The position numbers and the translations under genes were made by a program. Below, piece after piece: positions 1-7,669 of a stretch of DNA of 64,000 nt. The notes beneath the pieces are model-generated. The model did no database searches and was not told the DNA's origin. It saw only the letters and a list, made by a program, of their open reading frames with translations. The first letter of the stretch is position 1. The number at the start of each line of letters is the position of its first letter. The stretch is taken from assembly GCF_900142225.1 (NCBI RefSeq), contig NZ_FRAD01000010.1, positions 1 to 64,000 of the forward strand. Direction: 5' to 3'. This stretch comes from Hathewaya proteolytica DSM 3090. Its GTDB lineage: Bacteria; Bacillota; Clostridia; Clostridiales; Clostridiaceae.

Positions 1-1
1 A

Positions 2-223
2 TACAAGGCTGAATGGTATGGTAGAACTGTACACAAAATAGATACCTTCTACCCTTCAAGCCAATTGTGTTCAGTATGTGGCTACCAAAATGCAGAAGTT
101 AAGGACTTAAATATAAGGAAATGGGTATGTCCTAAATGCCATAGCATACATGATAGAGATGCTAATGCAAGTAAGAATATTCTAAAGCAAGGATTAAAAG
201 AACTAAAAATAGAGGTGGCGTAA
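2..223 (+). CDS. TnpB (OrfB) RNA-guided nuclease, C-terminal part, truncated by window edge
   Basis: This is the last 73 residues of an IS605-type TnpB. A four-cysteine zinc ribbon is visible (CSVCGY, then CPKC about 20 residues later), followed by HDRDANASKNI, the usual last RuvC-like block with its catalytic Asp. TnpB proteins are RNA-guided nucleases that promote element retention; the zinc ribbon sits within the split RuvC domain. The frame is open from the window edge to a TAA at 221-223. The N-terminal 300 or so residues are not visible, so whether the full gene is intact cannot be judged. Confidence 0.85.
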   Translation, partial: YKAEWYGRTVHKIDTFYPSSQLCSVCGYQNAEVKDLNIRKWVCPKCHSIHDRDANASKNILKQGLKELKIEVA

Positions 224-332
224 TCCTGTAATAAATACGGTAAGAACTATCGGAATCAAGCCTGTGGAGATAGTAGATTGCGAGGTCGAAGAAGCAGGAA
301 GCCCCATCCCCTTGTGGGTGGGGTAAGTTCAC
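224..332 (+). ncRNA. Putative omega/reRNA scaffold at the tnpB 3' end
   Basis: In IS605 elements the guide RNA scaffold comes from the tnpB 3' end plus the right end, and the guide is the sequence just outside the element. Here the 109 non-coding bases carry the GC-rich hairpin 302-323 and end TTCAC. By family logic the guide would start at 333. The call rests on position and the hairpin only; no covariance model was run, and the 5' limit of the RNA probably lies inside tnpB. Confidence 0.45.
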
Positions 333-1183
333 GGACAAGGATATTGTGAAAGTAATGACCGGTATACGTAGATGTGGAAAATTTGTAATGTTAAAGTTGA
401 TTCAGAAGGAGTTAATTAATTTAGGAAAATCTCCAGAGGATTTTATATCAATTTGATTTCAATGTGGACATATATGTAACAGGATCCAATGCTAAACTAT
501 TGTCGGGTGAACTTGCCACATATCTTGCAGGACGTTACGTGGAGATTCACGTTTATCCATTTTCCTATGGTGAATTATTGGATATTTTAAAAGAACAGCA
601 TAAGGATATAAATGAATCAGAAGCATTTTGCATTACATTGTGTATGGTGGTATGCCATTTATTTATGAAAATACAGTCACTGATGAATCAGCTATTCAGT
701 ACTTAAACGATGTGTTTGACTCTATTATTCTAAAAGATGTGACGCAGAGAAATCTGCATTTTTCATGTGGCATCTAGGGAAGATTTAATTGGTAAAAATA
801 TATTGCAATTTCAAGAAAAAGTGTTTATCACGGATCATGGATTAAGGGAAGCTGTGTACGGAAATAATCAAAGAGATATAGGTCAAATTTTAGAAAATAT
901 AGTATTTATAGAATTGAAGAGAAGAGGATATGACGTAACTGTTGGAAAGAATAATAATTTAGAAGTGGATTTTGTTGCTCACAAAGGTGCTAATAGGTTT
1001 TATGTACAAATAGCCTATCTTTTGGCAGAGGAGAGTACAATGGAACGGGAATTCAGAGCTTTGGAGAGTATTCCCGACAATTATCCTAAGTATGTGGTAA
1101 CCATGGATGAAATCGACAAAAGTAGAAACGGCATAAAACACATGAACATCAGAAAATTTCTTCTTAAGGATGATTACGAATAA
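333..1183 (+). pseudogene. Disrupted AAA ATPase (AAA_14/DUF4143 type)
   Basis: Pieces of one ATPase can be read through several frames. Just after the IS end, KVMTGIRRCGK matches a Walker A region. From about 464, YVTGSNAKLLSGELATYLAG and the following PFSYGE block match the family. From about 767, a segment beginning SREDLIGK and including VFITDHGLREAVYGNNQR matches the C-terminal DUF4143 half, ending in a TAA at 1181-1183. Frame changes occur around 455, 630 and 760, and a stretch of the middle domain seems to be missing near 750. The N-terminus is absent, replaced by the IS. Such ATPases are common accessory genes of uncertain role. It is almost surely non-functional. Confidence 0.8.
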
Positions 1184-1203
1184 ATTAAATCATATCTAAA
1201 TAA

Positions 1204-1383
1204 AAAATATGTAGAAACAAAAAAGTTGCAAAAGATGCGGGCGGTATGCCAGATGCGGTAATAGATATTTGGAAGAACAGGGTTGAATATTGGGGATATA
1301 CATACGAGCAATATTTTAGTTTGCCAAATAGTGTGACCATAAGCCATAATAATGTAGGCGTTGATGGTAGACCACTGTATTAG
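1204..1383 (+). pseudogene. Orphan 3' coding fragment, unrecognised
   Basis: A 59-codon open frame without a plausible start follows an in-frame TAA at 1201 and ends with TAG at 1381-1383. Its product, with phrases such as GGMPDAVIDIWKNRVEYWGY and VTISHNNVGVDGRPLY, reads like the tail of a real protein rather than noise, but I do not recognise the family. It lies between the decayed ATPase and an intact lipoprotein gene, in keeping with a deletion junction. Confidence 0.35.
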
Positions 1384-1393
1384 GAGAGAGAGT

Positions 1394-2413
1394 ATGATAA
1401 AGAAAATAAGTTTAATAATAGGTTGCTTGATTTTATTATCCATTACAGCTTGCACAACCAAGAATGATTCTAACAACAATAATGAAAATAATAAAGTGAA
1501 TGATTTTAAAGAAGAATGGTATTTATCAATGACCACTACCGAAGGAAATAATGAGGATCTATATGTTAGTAATAATGTTTATGATTTTAAAACTAACACT
1601 ATAACTAAAAGTGATAAGATGAAAAGAACTTCTCAATATGCCTTAAGTGTATATGATGCAACATCCGAATGTATCTATTATTCTGATAAGGATAAATTTC
1701 GAGGTGGCGACCAGCTTTTTGTCTATGATAATAGGACAAAGGAGAAAAAACAGCTAACAAATGAACTCTTTGCTATTAACTATATATTTCCAAGGAAGGA
1801 TGATGTACTGCTCGTAGCAATAAAATCTTCATCAAGAAATCTTGGGTTGTATAGATACAGAAAAGATACACAGCAGTTAGAAACTGTAGAGTTTGAAGGC
1901 AATAAAACAAATCAAATTAGTACGTGGTTAATGAAGTATAATCCAAGTAATGATGAGTATATAATCCAAGCATATGATGAAAATGAAAGAGATAAGTTAA
2001 CTGAAGAATGGAATAATAAAAACTATACACCAGAGGAAGCAGCGAAAAATCCATTAAATATCCCTATATACTTTTATAGCTATAAAGACAATAAGCTATT
2101 GTATTTATTAAAAAAAGACATGATTCAAGGTTTTGGTTTAATAGCTAATAAAGATAAAATAGTTTATAAATTTTCACATGCAGATTATACCGAAGATGTA
2201 TATATATATGACCGAAATGAAAAAACTGAAAAGAAGATTAAAAATCCTGGATTTGTAGACTATATGTATTTGAGTGATGATGGTAATAGGCTATACGGAA
2301 TGTGTGATGGAATAAAATATTTAGATTTATCTTTAAATAAAATTGAAGACTGTAAAGAGTTTAAAACTAATGCTTATATTAATAATGGTGTTTTATTAAG
2401 AAGGTATGAGTAG
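1394..2413 (+). CDS. Putative lipoprotein with beta-propeller-like repeats
   Basis: The 339-residue product starts with a lipoprotein signal peptide: two lysines, a hydrophobic run and a lipobox ending ITAC with Cys20 as the likely lipidated residue. An Asn-rich linker follows. The rest has spaced blocks such as YYSDKDKF, LFVYDNRTKEKKQLTN and VYIYDRNEKTEKKI, which resemble the blades of TolB/WD40-like propellers. I chose ATG 1394 because GGAGAGAG at 1383-1390 sits just upstream and the signal peptide starts there; an in-frame ATG at 1361 would add 11 residues ahead of the signal. No specific function can be assigned. It is followed by a terminator and appears monocistronic. Confidence 0.75.
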   Translation: MIKKISLIIGCLILLSITACTTKNDSNNNNENNKVNDFKEEWYLSMTTTEGNNEDLYVSNNVYDFKTNTITKSDKMKRTSQYALSVYDATSECIYYSDKDKFRGGDQLFVYDNRTKEKKQLTNELFAINYIFPRKDDVLLVAIKSSSRNLGLYRYRKDTQQLETVEFEGNKTNQISTWLMKYNPSNDEYIIQAYDENERDKLTEEWNNKNYTPEEAAKNPLNIPIYFYSYKDNKLLYLLKKDMIQGFGLIANKDKIVYKFSHADYTEDVYIYDRNEKTEKKIKNPGFVDYMYLSDDGNRLYGMCDGIKYLDLSLNKIEDCKEFKTNAYINNGVLLRRYE

Positions 2414-2437
2414 ACTAATGCATCTAAAATCATAAAA

Positions 2438-2473
2438 AATAAAGTCCTGAGTGTTCATGACTTTATTTTTTTT
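2438..2473 (+). terminator. Rho-independent terminator after the lipoprotein gene
   Basis: AATAAAGTC at 2438-2446 pairs with GACTTTATT at 2459-2467, followed by a T-run to 2473. Confidence 0.8.
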
Positions 2474-2591
2474 CATTAATAATATAAAATAGAGGATGTA
2501 CTATATGTAATATGAAGTAAAAAAATACCAAAACACTGTAAATGGTGTTATAATAGATATGTTAAATTAAAAATGCAAAGGATGTGGGAAT

Positions 2592-3702
2592 TTGATAATC
2601 AAACTAGAAGAAATATTAGAACAGATTGATAAGTTAAATGAAAATGTAAAGGAAATGGGGTTTTCTCTTTGACTTGGATAATAAGAAATCCACTTTGTCA
2701 GAACTAGAGCATAAAATGCAAGAGAAGAACTTTTGGGATGATCCTGAAAAGGCTACCCAGATAACCAGTGAAGCTAAAAATCTTCAAGATAAAATAAATG
2801 ATTATGAAGGTTTAAGCAGTAGAGCAGAAGATTTGAAATTGCTTACGGAGATGAGTATTGAGGGCGAGGATGAAGAGTCCTACAATGAAATAAAGAAAGA
2901 ATATAAAGAACTTAATAAAATATATGAAACCATGAGAATTGAAACTCTCCTAAATGGTGAATACGATAGGAATAATGCTATTCTTACTTTGCACACTGGT
3001 GTGGGAGGTAATGATGCCCAGGATTGGACTGAGATGCTCATGAGGATGTATACAAGATGGTGCGATAAGAAGGGATTTAAAATAGAAATCCTAGACTATA
3101 TTTCCGCAGATGAAGCGGGAATCAAATGCGTTACCATGAGAATAATAGGTGAGTTTGCTTATGGATATTTGAAGTATGAAATGGGTGTTCATAGGTTAGT
3201 TAGAATTTCACCGTACAATGCCAATGGGAAAAGGCAGACTTCTTTTGCGTCCTGTGAAGTTATTCCAGAGCTTAAAGAAGAGCAGAATAAGATAGAAATA
3301 GATACACAGGATCTCCGCATCGATACTTATAGGTCCAGTGGGGCTGGTGGGCAGCATGTTAATAAAACTGAATCTGCCATTCGTATTACCCATATTCCAA
3401 CGGGTATTGTGGTGCAGTGTCAAAATGAAAGAAGTCAGTATTCCAATAAGGAAACAGCTATGAATATGCTGAAAGGAAAATTGTTATCCCTTAAGGAAAC
3501 CGCACACAAGGAAAAAATTGAAGATTTGGCGGGAGACCAAAAGGGTATAAGTTGGGGAAGTCAGATAAGGTCTTATGTTTTTCACCCGTATACTCTTGTA
3601 AAGGACCATAGAAGTTCTGTGGAAACTAGCAATATAAATGGAGTAATGGACGGAGATATAGATATGTTTATAAATTATTTTTTAGGTAAGGGGTCAATGT
3701 AA
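2592..3702 (+). CDS. prfB: Peptide chain release factor 2 with programmed +1 frameshift
   Basis: RF2 recognises UGA/UAA stop codons and triggers peptide release. The first 26 codons run from TTG 2592 to CTT 2667-2669 and meet an in-frame TGA at 2670-2672; skipping T2670 continues as GAC at 2671 into the long frame ending at 3702. This is the classic autoregulatory CTT TGA C site, so the gene is join(2592..2669,2671..3702). The peptidyl-release motif GAGGQHVN is present, with GGQ at residues 252-254. The stop-codon-reading tripeptide, normally SPF, reads SPY here (residues 206-208). The start is TTG with a GGATGTGGG-like ribosome site. tex begins 2 bases after its stop codon, suggesting co-transcription. 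Confidence 0.95.
2655..2673 (+). promoter_or_regulatory. Programmed frameshift site of prfB
   Basis: The element comprises a GGGG run (2657-2660) that can act as an internal Shine-Dalgarno, six spacer bases, then CTT TGA C (2667-2673). In bacteria low RF2 causes pausing at this TGA and a +1 slip, raising RF2. Spacing of the G-run from CTT is a little longer than in the E. coli site. Confidence 0.9.
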
Positions 3703-3703
3703 T

Positions 3704-5866
3704 ATGGATAGTATAATTCAATGTTTATGTAAAGAACTTTCTTTGAAACAAAGCCAAGCTGAAAGCGTTATAAAATTACTAGACGAGGGTTCCACTGTAC
3801 CTTTTATAGCAAGATATAGAAAGGAAGCTACCGGTGGTCTTGACGATGTAAAATTGAGAGATTTTGATGAGAGACTTAGATACCTTAGAAATCTTGAAGA
3901 TAGAAAAAATACGGTTATTTCCTCTATTGAGGAGCAAGGAAAATTAACAGAGGAATTAAAAAGTAAAATACTGAAATCCGAAACTTTGACAGAAATTGAG
4001 GACTTGTATAGACCGTACAAACAAAAGAAGAGAACAAGAGCTACCATAGCAGTGGAAAAAGGATTGGAACCTTTAGCAAAGCTTATCTTTGAAGGAAATG
4101 TTACAGACATAGATGGGGAAGCGGAAAAGTATATAAATGAGGAAAAGGGCGTAAAGAGTACTCAAGAGGCTTTGCAGGGTGCTAGAGATATAATGGCAGA
4201 AACAATCTCTGATAATGCTAACTTTAGAAAATGGATAAGAGAATTCCTTAAAAAAGAGGGAAAGCTCACTTGCAAGAAATCTTCTAAAGCAGGAGAAGAT
4301 GCTACACCCTATGAGATGTACTATGAATACAGCGAAGCTATTAAAAATATGCCTGGACATAGAATTTTAGCTGTAAACCGCGGGGAAAAGGAAGATGTTC
4401 TAAGTTGTAAAATTCAAGGGGATGAAAATAGAATCCTAGATTACATAGAAAAAAATGTGGCTACTCACAATGAAAAATGTAATAGTGAAATTTTTATTGC
4501 AGCAGCGGATGCTTTAAAGAGATTAATATATCCTTCTGTAGAAAGAGAGATAAGGGCAGAGCTTACGGAAAAAGGTGAGGAGGGTGCCATTGGTATATTC
4601 AAGGAAAACTTGAAAGCTCTCTTAATGCAACCACCTGTAAATGGTAAAATTGTACTTGGCTACGATCCAGGCTTTAGAACTGGCTGTAAAATTGCCGTGC
4701 TTGACGATACAGGAAAAGTTCTTGGTACTGAAACTGTGTTTGCAGCTCTTCCAAAGGATGACAAGGTAAAGGCTAAGAAGATTTTGAGAGACTTAGTGGT
4801 TAAATACAATGTAGATGTAATTTCCCTAGGCAATGGAACTGCTTGTAGAGAGTCGGAGGAGCTTATAGGGGAACTTATAAAAGAAGTTAAAGAAAAGGAT
4901 AAAAGGGACTTGTCTTATGTCATAGTATCAGAGGCAGGGGCATCTGTTTATTCCGCATCACCTCTTGCTACTAAGGAATACCCAGATATAAATGTATCAC
5001 TGAGAGGTGCGATTTCCATAGGAAGAAGACTTCAAGATCCTTTGGCTGAACTTGTAAAGATTGATCCAAAGTCCTTGGGAGTAGGGCAATATCAGCATGA
5101 TGTAACACAGAAAAAATTAGAGGAATCTTTAAAGGGCGTGGTAGAGGATTCCGTAAATAATGTAGGTGTTGATTTAAATACAGCTACTCCATCCCTTCTT
5201 TCTTATGTTTCTGGTATAAACAACACCATTGCCAAAAATATTGTGGAATACAGAGAAGAGAATGGCAAATTCAAAGATAGAAAGCAACTTAAAAAGGTAA
5301 AGCGTCTTGGTGATAAGGCCTTTGAACAATGTGCAGGTTTCCTTCGTGTGTCCAATGAAAAAGAGCCTTTGGACAATACCAGCGTGCATCCAGAATCCTA
5401 TGAAGGAGCCCGAAAGTTATTAGAAATCCTAGGCTATAGTAAAGAAGATATATTAAAGGGTGGATTGGGGGACATAGACTCTAAAGTTAAGTTTTTTGGT
5501 ATAGAAGTGCTTAGTGAAAAAACAGGTCTTGGCACTCTTACACTGCAGGATATTATCAAGGAATTGAAAAAGCCGGGAAGAGACCCAAGAGAAGAACTAC
5601 CAAAACCAATTTTTAAAACAGGAATCCTTGAGTTAAATCAGCTTGCATCAGGTATGGAGCTCATGGGAACTGTGCGAAATGTATCAGATTTTGGTGCTTT
5701 TGTAGATATCGGTGTTCACCAAGATGGTTTAGTTCATATCAGTCAACTTTCCAACAAATTTGTAAAACATCCTTTAGACGTGGTAAAGGTTGGAGATATA
5801 GTAAAGGTAAAAGTTCTGGACATAGATGAAAAGAGAGGTAGAATATCTCTTACTATGAAAGATTAA
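3704..5866 (+). CDS. tex: Tex family RNA-binding transcription accessory protein
   Basis: The 720-residue product matches the full length of Tex. Visible in order are an N-terminal helical Tex region, a YqgF/RNase H-like domain from about residue 318 (VLGYDPGFRTGCKIAVLD), a helix-hairpin-helix region from about 494 (SYVSGINNTIAKNIVEYR) and a C-terminal S1 RNA-binding domain from about 649 (GTVRNVSDFGAFVDIG, DGLVHISQL). Tex proteins bind nucleic acid and influence transcription; the exact cellular role is unsettled. It starts 2 bases after prfB and ends before a strong hairpin, so prfB-tex look like one transcript. Confidence 0.95.
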   Translation: MDSIIQCLCKELSLKQSQAESVIKLLDEGSTVPFIARYRKEATGGLDDVKLRDFDERLRYLRNLEDRKNTVISSIEEQGKLTEELKSKILKSETLTEIEDLYRPYKQKKRTRATIAVEKGLEPLAKLIFEGNVTDIDGEAEKYINEEKGVKSTQEALQGARDIMAETISDNANFRKWIREFLKKEGKLTCKKSSKAGEDATPYEMYYEYSEAIKNMPGHRILAVNRGEKEDVLSCKIQGDENRILDYIEKNVATHNEKCNSEIFIAAADALKRLIYPSVEREIRAELTEKGEEGAIGIFKENLKALLMQPPVNGKIVLGYDPGFRTGCKIAVLDDTGKVLGTETVFAALPKDDKVKAKKILRDLVVKYNVDVISLGNGTACRESEELIGELIKEVKEKDKRDLSYVIVSEAGASVYSASPLATKEYPDINVSLRGAISIGRRLQDPLAELVKIDPKSLGVGQYQHDVTQKKLEESLKGVVEDSVNNVGVDLNTATPSLLSYVSGINNTIAKNIVEYREENGKFKDRKQLKKVKRLGDKAFEQCAGFLRVSNEKEPLDNTSVHPESYEGARKLLEILGYSKEDILKGGLGDIDSKVKFFGIEVLSEKTGLGTLTLQDIIKELKKPGRDPREELPKPIFKTGILELNQLASGMELMGTVRNVSDFGAFVDIGVHQDGLVHISQLSNKFVKHPLDVVKVGDIVKVKVLDIDEKRGRISLTMKD

Positions 5867-5871
5867 AAAGT

Positions 5872-5914
5872 AATAGCATATAACAACCTATAAAAGTTGT
5901 TATATGCTATTTTT
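5872..5914 (+). terminator. Bidirectional terminator between tex and the DUF1540 gene
   Basis: A perfect 16-bp stem (5872-5887 with 5896-5911) encloses an 8-base loop and is flanked by A- and T-runs, so it can end the tex transcript on plus and the DUF1540 transcript on minus. Confidence 0.9.
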
Positions 5915-5930
5915 GTATTAAAATATAGTA

Positions 5931-6089
5931 TTACTTTAATACAAAGGATTTACAATCTGTGCACTCAACTTTTGTAGGGTTTTCTTCATGAGTTCCTACT
6001 TGGATACTGCTTAATGTACAGTAATCTGAGCAACAGTCATGATGCTGGCACTGCTGAACGCTACATTGTATGCTTTCATTTTTTTGCAT
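5931..6089 (-). CDS. DUF1540 cysteine-rich small protein
   Basis: This 52-residue product has the DUF1540 pattern: C-x4-C near the start (CSVQQC), a third Cys in the CCSDYC segment followed by SSIQVGTHEE, and a C-terminal VECTDCKSF block. The Cys spacing suggests metal binding, but family function is unknown; such proteins are frequent in spore-forming Firmicutes. ATG at 6089 is chosen because AAGGAGGT lies just upstream; an ATG seven codons earlier would place this ribosome site inside the gene. Confidence 0.85.
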   Translation of the reverse strand: MQKNESIQCSVQQCQHHDCCSDYCTLSSIQVGTHEENPTKVECTDCKSFVLK

Positions 6090-6180
6090 GACAAGTACCT
6101 CCTTTTTCATGATACTAATATTGTTTACTAAAGTAAAAAAAATATTAGTGGAAAATAATAGAGAATTATAGAAAAAAGTA

Positions 6181-6209
6181 TTTACAAAAACAAAAAAAAA
6201 CAGTACAAT
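6181..6209 (+). promoter_or_regulatory. Sigma-A-type promoter for the D4-like gene
   Basis: TTTACA at 6181-6186, a 17-base spacer and TACAAT at 6204-6209, about 45 bases before the start codon. A 9-bp inverted repeat (ACTAATATT 6114-6122 with AATATTAGT 6141-6149) lies further upstream between the divergent genes. Confidence 0.6.
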
Positions 6210-6254
6210 ATTAATAAAATATTTATAATATAAAAAACATTTAGGAGGGGTACT

Positions 6255-6623
6255 ATGCCAGAAATTATGGAAAAAAACGAACAGGAACTTCAATTAAAAG
6301 CTATACAAACTTTAAATATGTTGGAAGCTAATAATGTGGGAGGCTCAATTCTTGTAAGAAATAACGGGGGATATGTAGCAAGATTTTCAGTGAAATTCAA
6401 TCTAAATGGGCAAGTTATAACAAAAGACAGTGGTGACTTTACATTAGGAGTTAATAAGAGTATAGACATTCCAGCAGAGGCTACAGAAATTCATCTTAAA
6501 GTAGAGGAAGCTTGGTTTATAAAAAGTTGGTCTACTATTTTCACAAAAGATTTTGGAACTCCAGTCAATAAAAGCTACGAAATATCTGGAACAACATTAA
6601 ATCCAAAGTGGAAAGAAATATAA
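6255..6623 (+). CDS. Stand-alone domain resembling cholesterol-dependent cytolysin domain 4
   Basis: The 122-residue protein reads like the C-terminal beta-sandwich (D4) of thiol-activated cytolysins. Matching features in order are GGYVARFSVKF (cytolysins: GAYVAQFEV-type), an IDIPAEATEIHLKVEEA block (IPLEANARNIRIKARE-type), a Trp-containing loop, and the end block ISGTTLNPKW (WGTTLYP-type). The Thr-Leu pair used for cholesterol recognition is kept as T114-L115, but the Trp-rich undecapeptide is shortened and changed to EEAWFIKSW. There is no signal peptide and no pore-forming part, so it is not a toxin by itself. AGGAGGGG lies 6 bases before ATG 6255. It appears monocistronic. The fold assignment is by eye; function is unknown. 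Confidence 0.7.
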   Translation: MPEIMEKNEQELQLKAIQTLNMLEANNVGGSILVRNNGGYVARFSVKFNLNGQVITKDSGDFTLGVNKSIDIPAEATEIHLKVEEAWFIKSWSTIFTKDFGTPVNKSYEISGTTLNPKWKEI

Positions 6624-6657
6624 TTTCCTGTGTTTACAAGAAAAATATCAAGAATCA

Positions 6658-6686
6658 TTGTAAAGTGTACAGGCATATGATATAAT
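6658..6686 (+). promoter_or_regulatory. Promoter of the FMN-riboswitch transcript
   Basis: TTGTAA at 6658-6663, exactly 17 bases, then TATAAT at 6681-6686, placing transcription start just ahead of the riboswitch. Confidence 0.75.
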
Positions 6687-6708
6687 GTTTTTGAATTAAA
6701 TAAGATTT

Positions 6709-6817
6709 ACTCTTCAGGGCGGGGTTAAATTCCCCACCGGCGGTATAGCCCGCGAGCCGAAAGGCATGATTTGGTGTGACTCCAAAGCCGACAGTATAGT
6801 CTGGATAGAAGAAGAGA
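6709..6817 (+). promoter_or_regulatory. FMN riboswitch (RFN element)
   Basis: The segment has the conserved RFN landmarks: TCTTCAGGGCGGGGT near the 5' end, CCCCACCGGCGGT, a CCCGCGAGCC block, a TGGTGTGACTCC-like block, CCGACAGT and a closing GGATAGAAGAAGA. FMN binding favours the downstream terminator and shuts off the transporter gene. It lies directly between a good promoter and ribU. Confidence 0.95.
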
Positions 6818-6835
6818 CGTGTGTTGTGACTTGTC

Positions 6836-6866
6836 GCCCTGGTATTTTTATGCTAGGGCTTTTTTT
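6836..6866 (+). terminator. Riboswitch-controlled terminator
   Basis: GCCCTGGTA at 6836-6844 pairs with TGCTAGGGC at 6851-6859, followed by seven T residues. As expression platform of the FMN riboswitch it should form when FMN is bound. Confidence 0.9.
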
Positions 6867-6918
6867 CATACACACTCTTCTACTCTGAAAAGAATCATTT
6901 TTCAGGAGGGAAAATATT

Positions 6919-7536
6919 ATGGCGGAATTATTAAGTAAAAGAAAAGTTTTATCAACAAATGGTATGATTAAAATATCATTATTATCTGTAGTGGCATTTG
7001 TATTAATGCAGTTAGAGTTCTCAATACCTATATTTCCATTTTTCTTGAAGTTAGATGTCAGCGACATTCCAGCTATATTGGGTGGACTAGCTTTGGGGCC
7101 AATATCTGGCGTATTGATACTTATGTTTAAAAATATTTTAAACTGTTTTGTTACTACAACTGGTTTTATTGGGGAATTAGCTAATTTTTGCGTAGGGTTT
7201 TTTTATATTTTTACTGCAAGCTTTATTTATCAAAAGTATAAAACTACAAAATCTCTTATAATTGGACTTGCTCTTGGTACATTAATTATGTCTTTAGCTG
7301 CTGCGGTGCTTAATTATTACTTTTTTATACCTGCTTTTGCAGCCTTTTTTGGAGCTCCCGTAGAAACTTTTGTAGGTGCAGCTACAAAAATTAATGGTAA
7401 TATAACTACTTTTAAAGCTTTGATTTATTGGATGATTATTCCGTTTAATCTGTTAAAAGGGTTAGTTGTTTCCATTGCATATATGATGCTGCATAGGCAT
7501 GTAACACCAATTATAAATAATAAAGCATTTAAATAA
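6919..7536 (+). CDS. ribU: Riboflavin ECF transporter substrate-binding protein RibU
   Basis: The 205-residue membrane protein has about six hydrophobic segments and a motif typical of ECF S-components (SDIPAILGGLALGPISGVLI, residues about 51-70). With the shared EcfA/EcfT module, RibU imports riboflavin. The FMN riboswitch upstream supports the substrate assignment strongly. GGAGGG precedes ATG 6919 by 9 bases. A hairpin terminator follows, so the gene is a single-gene unit. Confidence 0.93.
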   Translation: MAELLSKRKVLSTNGMIKISLLSVVAFVLMQLEFSIPIFPFFLKLDVSDIPAILGGLALGPISGVLILMFKNILNCFVTTTGFIGELANFCVGFFYIFTASFIYQKYKTTKSLIIGLALGTLIMSLAAAVLNYYFFIPAFAAFFGAPVETFVGAATKINGNITTFKALIYWMIIPFNLLKGLVVSIAYMMLHRHVTPIINNKAFK

Positions 7537-7549
7537 ATTTTAAGTTTTT

Positions 7550-7582
7550 AAAAGCGTTGCATATATGTGTGGCGCTTTTTTT
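7550..7582 (+). terminator. Terminator after ribU
   Basis: AAGCG near 7551 pairs with CGCTT near 7573 with further G-T pairing inside, followed by a T-run to 7582. Confidence 0.65.
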
Positions 7583-7669
7583 AATTGGAATGCTAAGGAA
7601 GATGTTTACAAACAACTTTCATGTGGTAAACTAAACATAATAAGTTTTTTGTGAAAAGGGGAAGAAAAT

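Larger units (their letters stand above)
1..332 (+). mobile_element. Right-hand part of an IS200/IS605-family insertion sequence
   Basis: The window opens inside a tnpB gene. After its stop codon comes a non-coding tail ending in a hairpin (302-309 pairs with 316-323, CCCCATCC against GGGTGGGG with one G-T pair) and the sequence TTCAC at 328-332. A tnpB 3' end followed by a GC-rich subterminal hairpin and a short terminal tetra/pentanucleotide is the usual right end of these elements. The left end and any tnpA lie outside the window. Downstream sequence at once resumes an AAA ATPase reading frame, so the element probably sits within that gene. The exact end is inferred from family pattern, not from a duplicated target, because these elements make none. 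Confidence 0.7.

Noticed and set aside
2521..2560. AACAC-N8-GTGTT inverted repeat next to a TATAAT upstream of prfB
   Set aside because: The stem is only 5 bp in AT-rich DNA and no known regulator site matches it.
2592..2680. prfB as a pseudogene because of the TGA after 26 codons
   Set aside because: The CTT TGA C context is the standard programmed frameshift of RF2 and both halves match the family.
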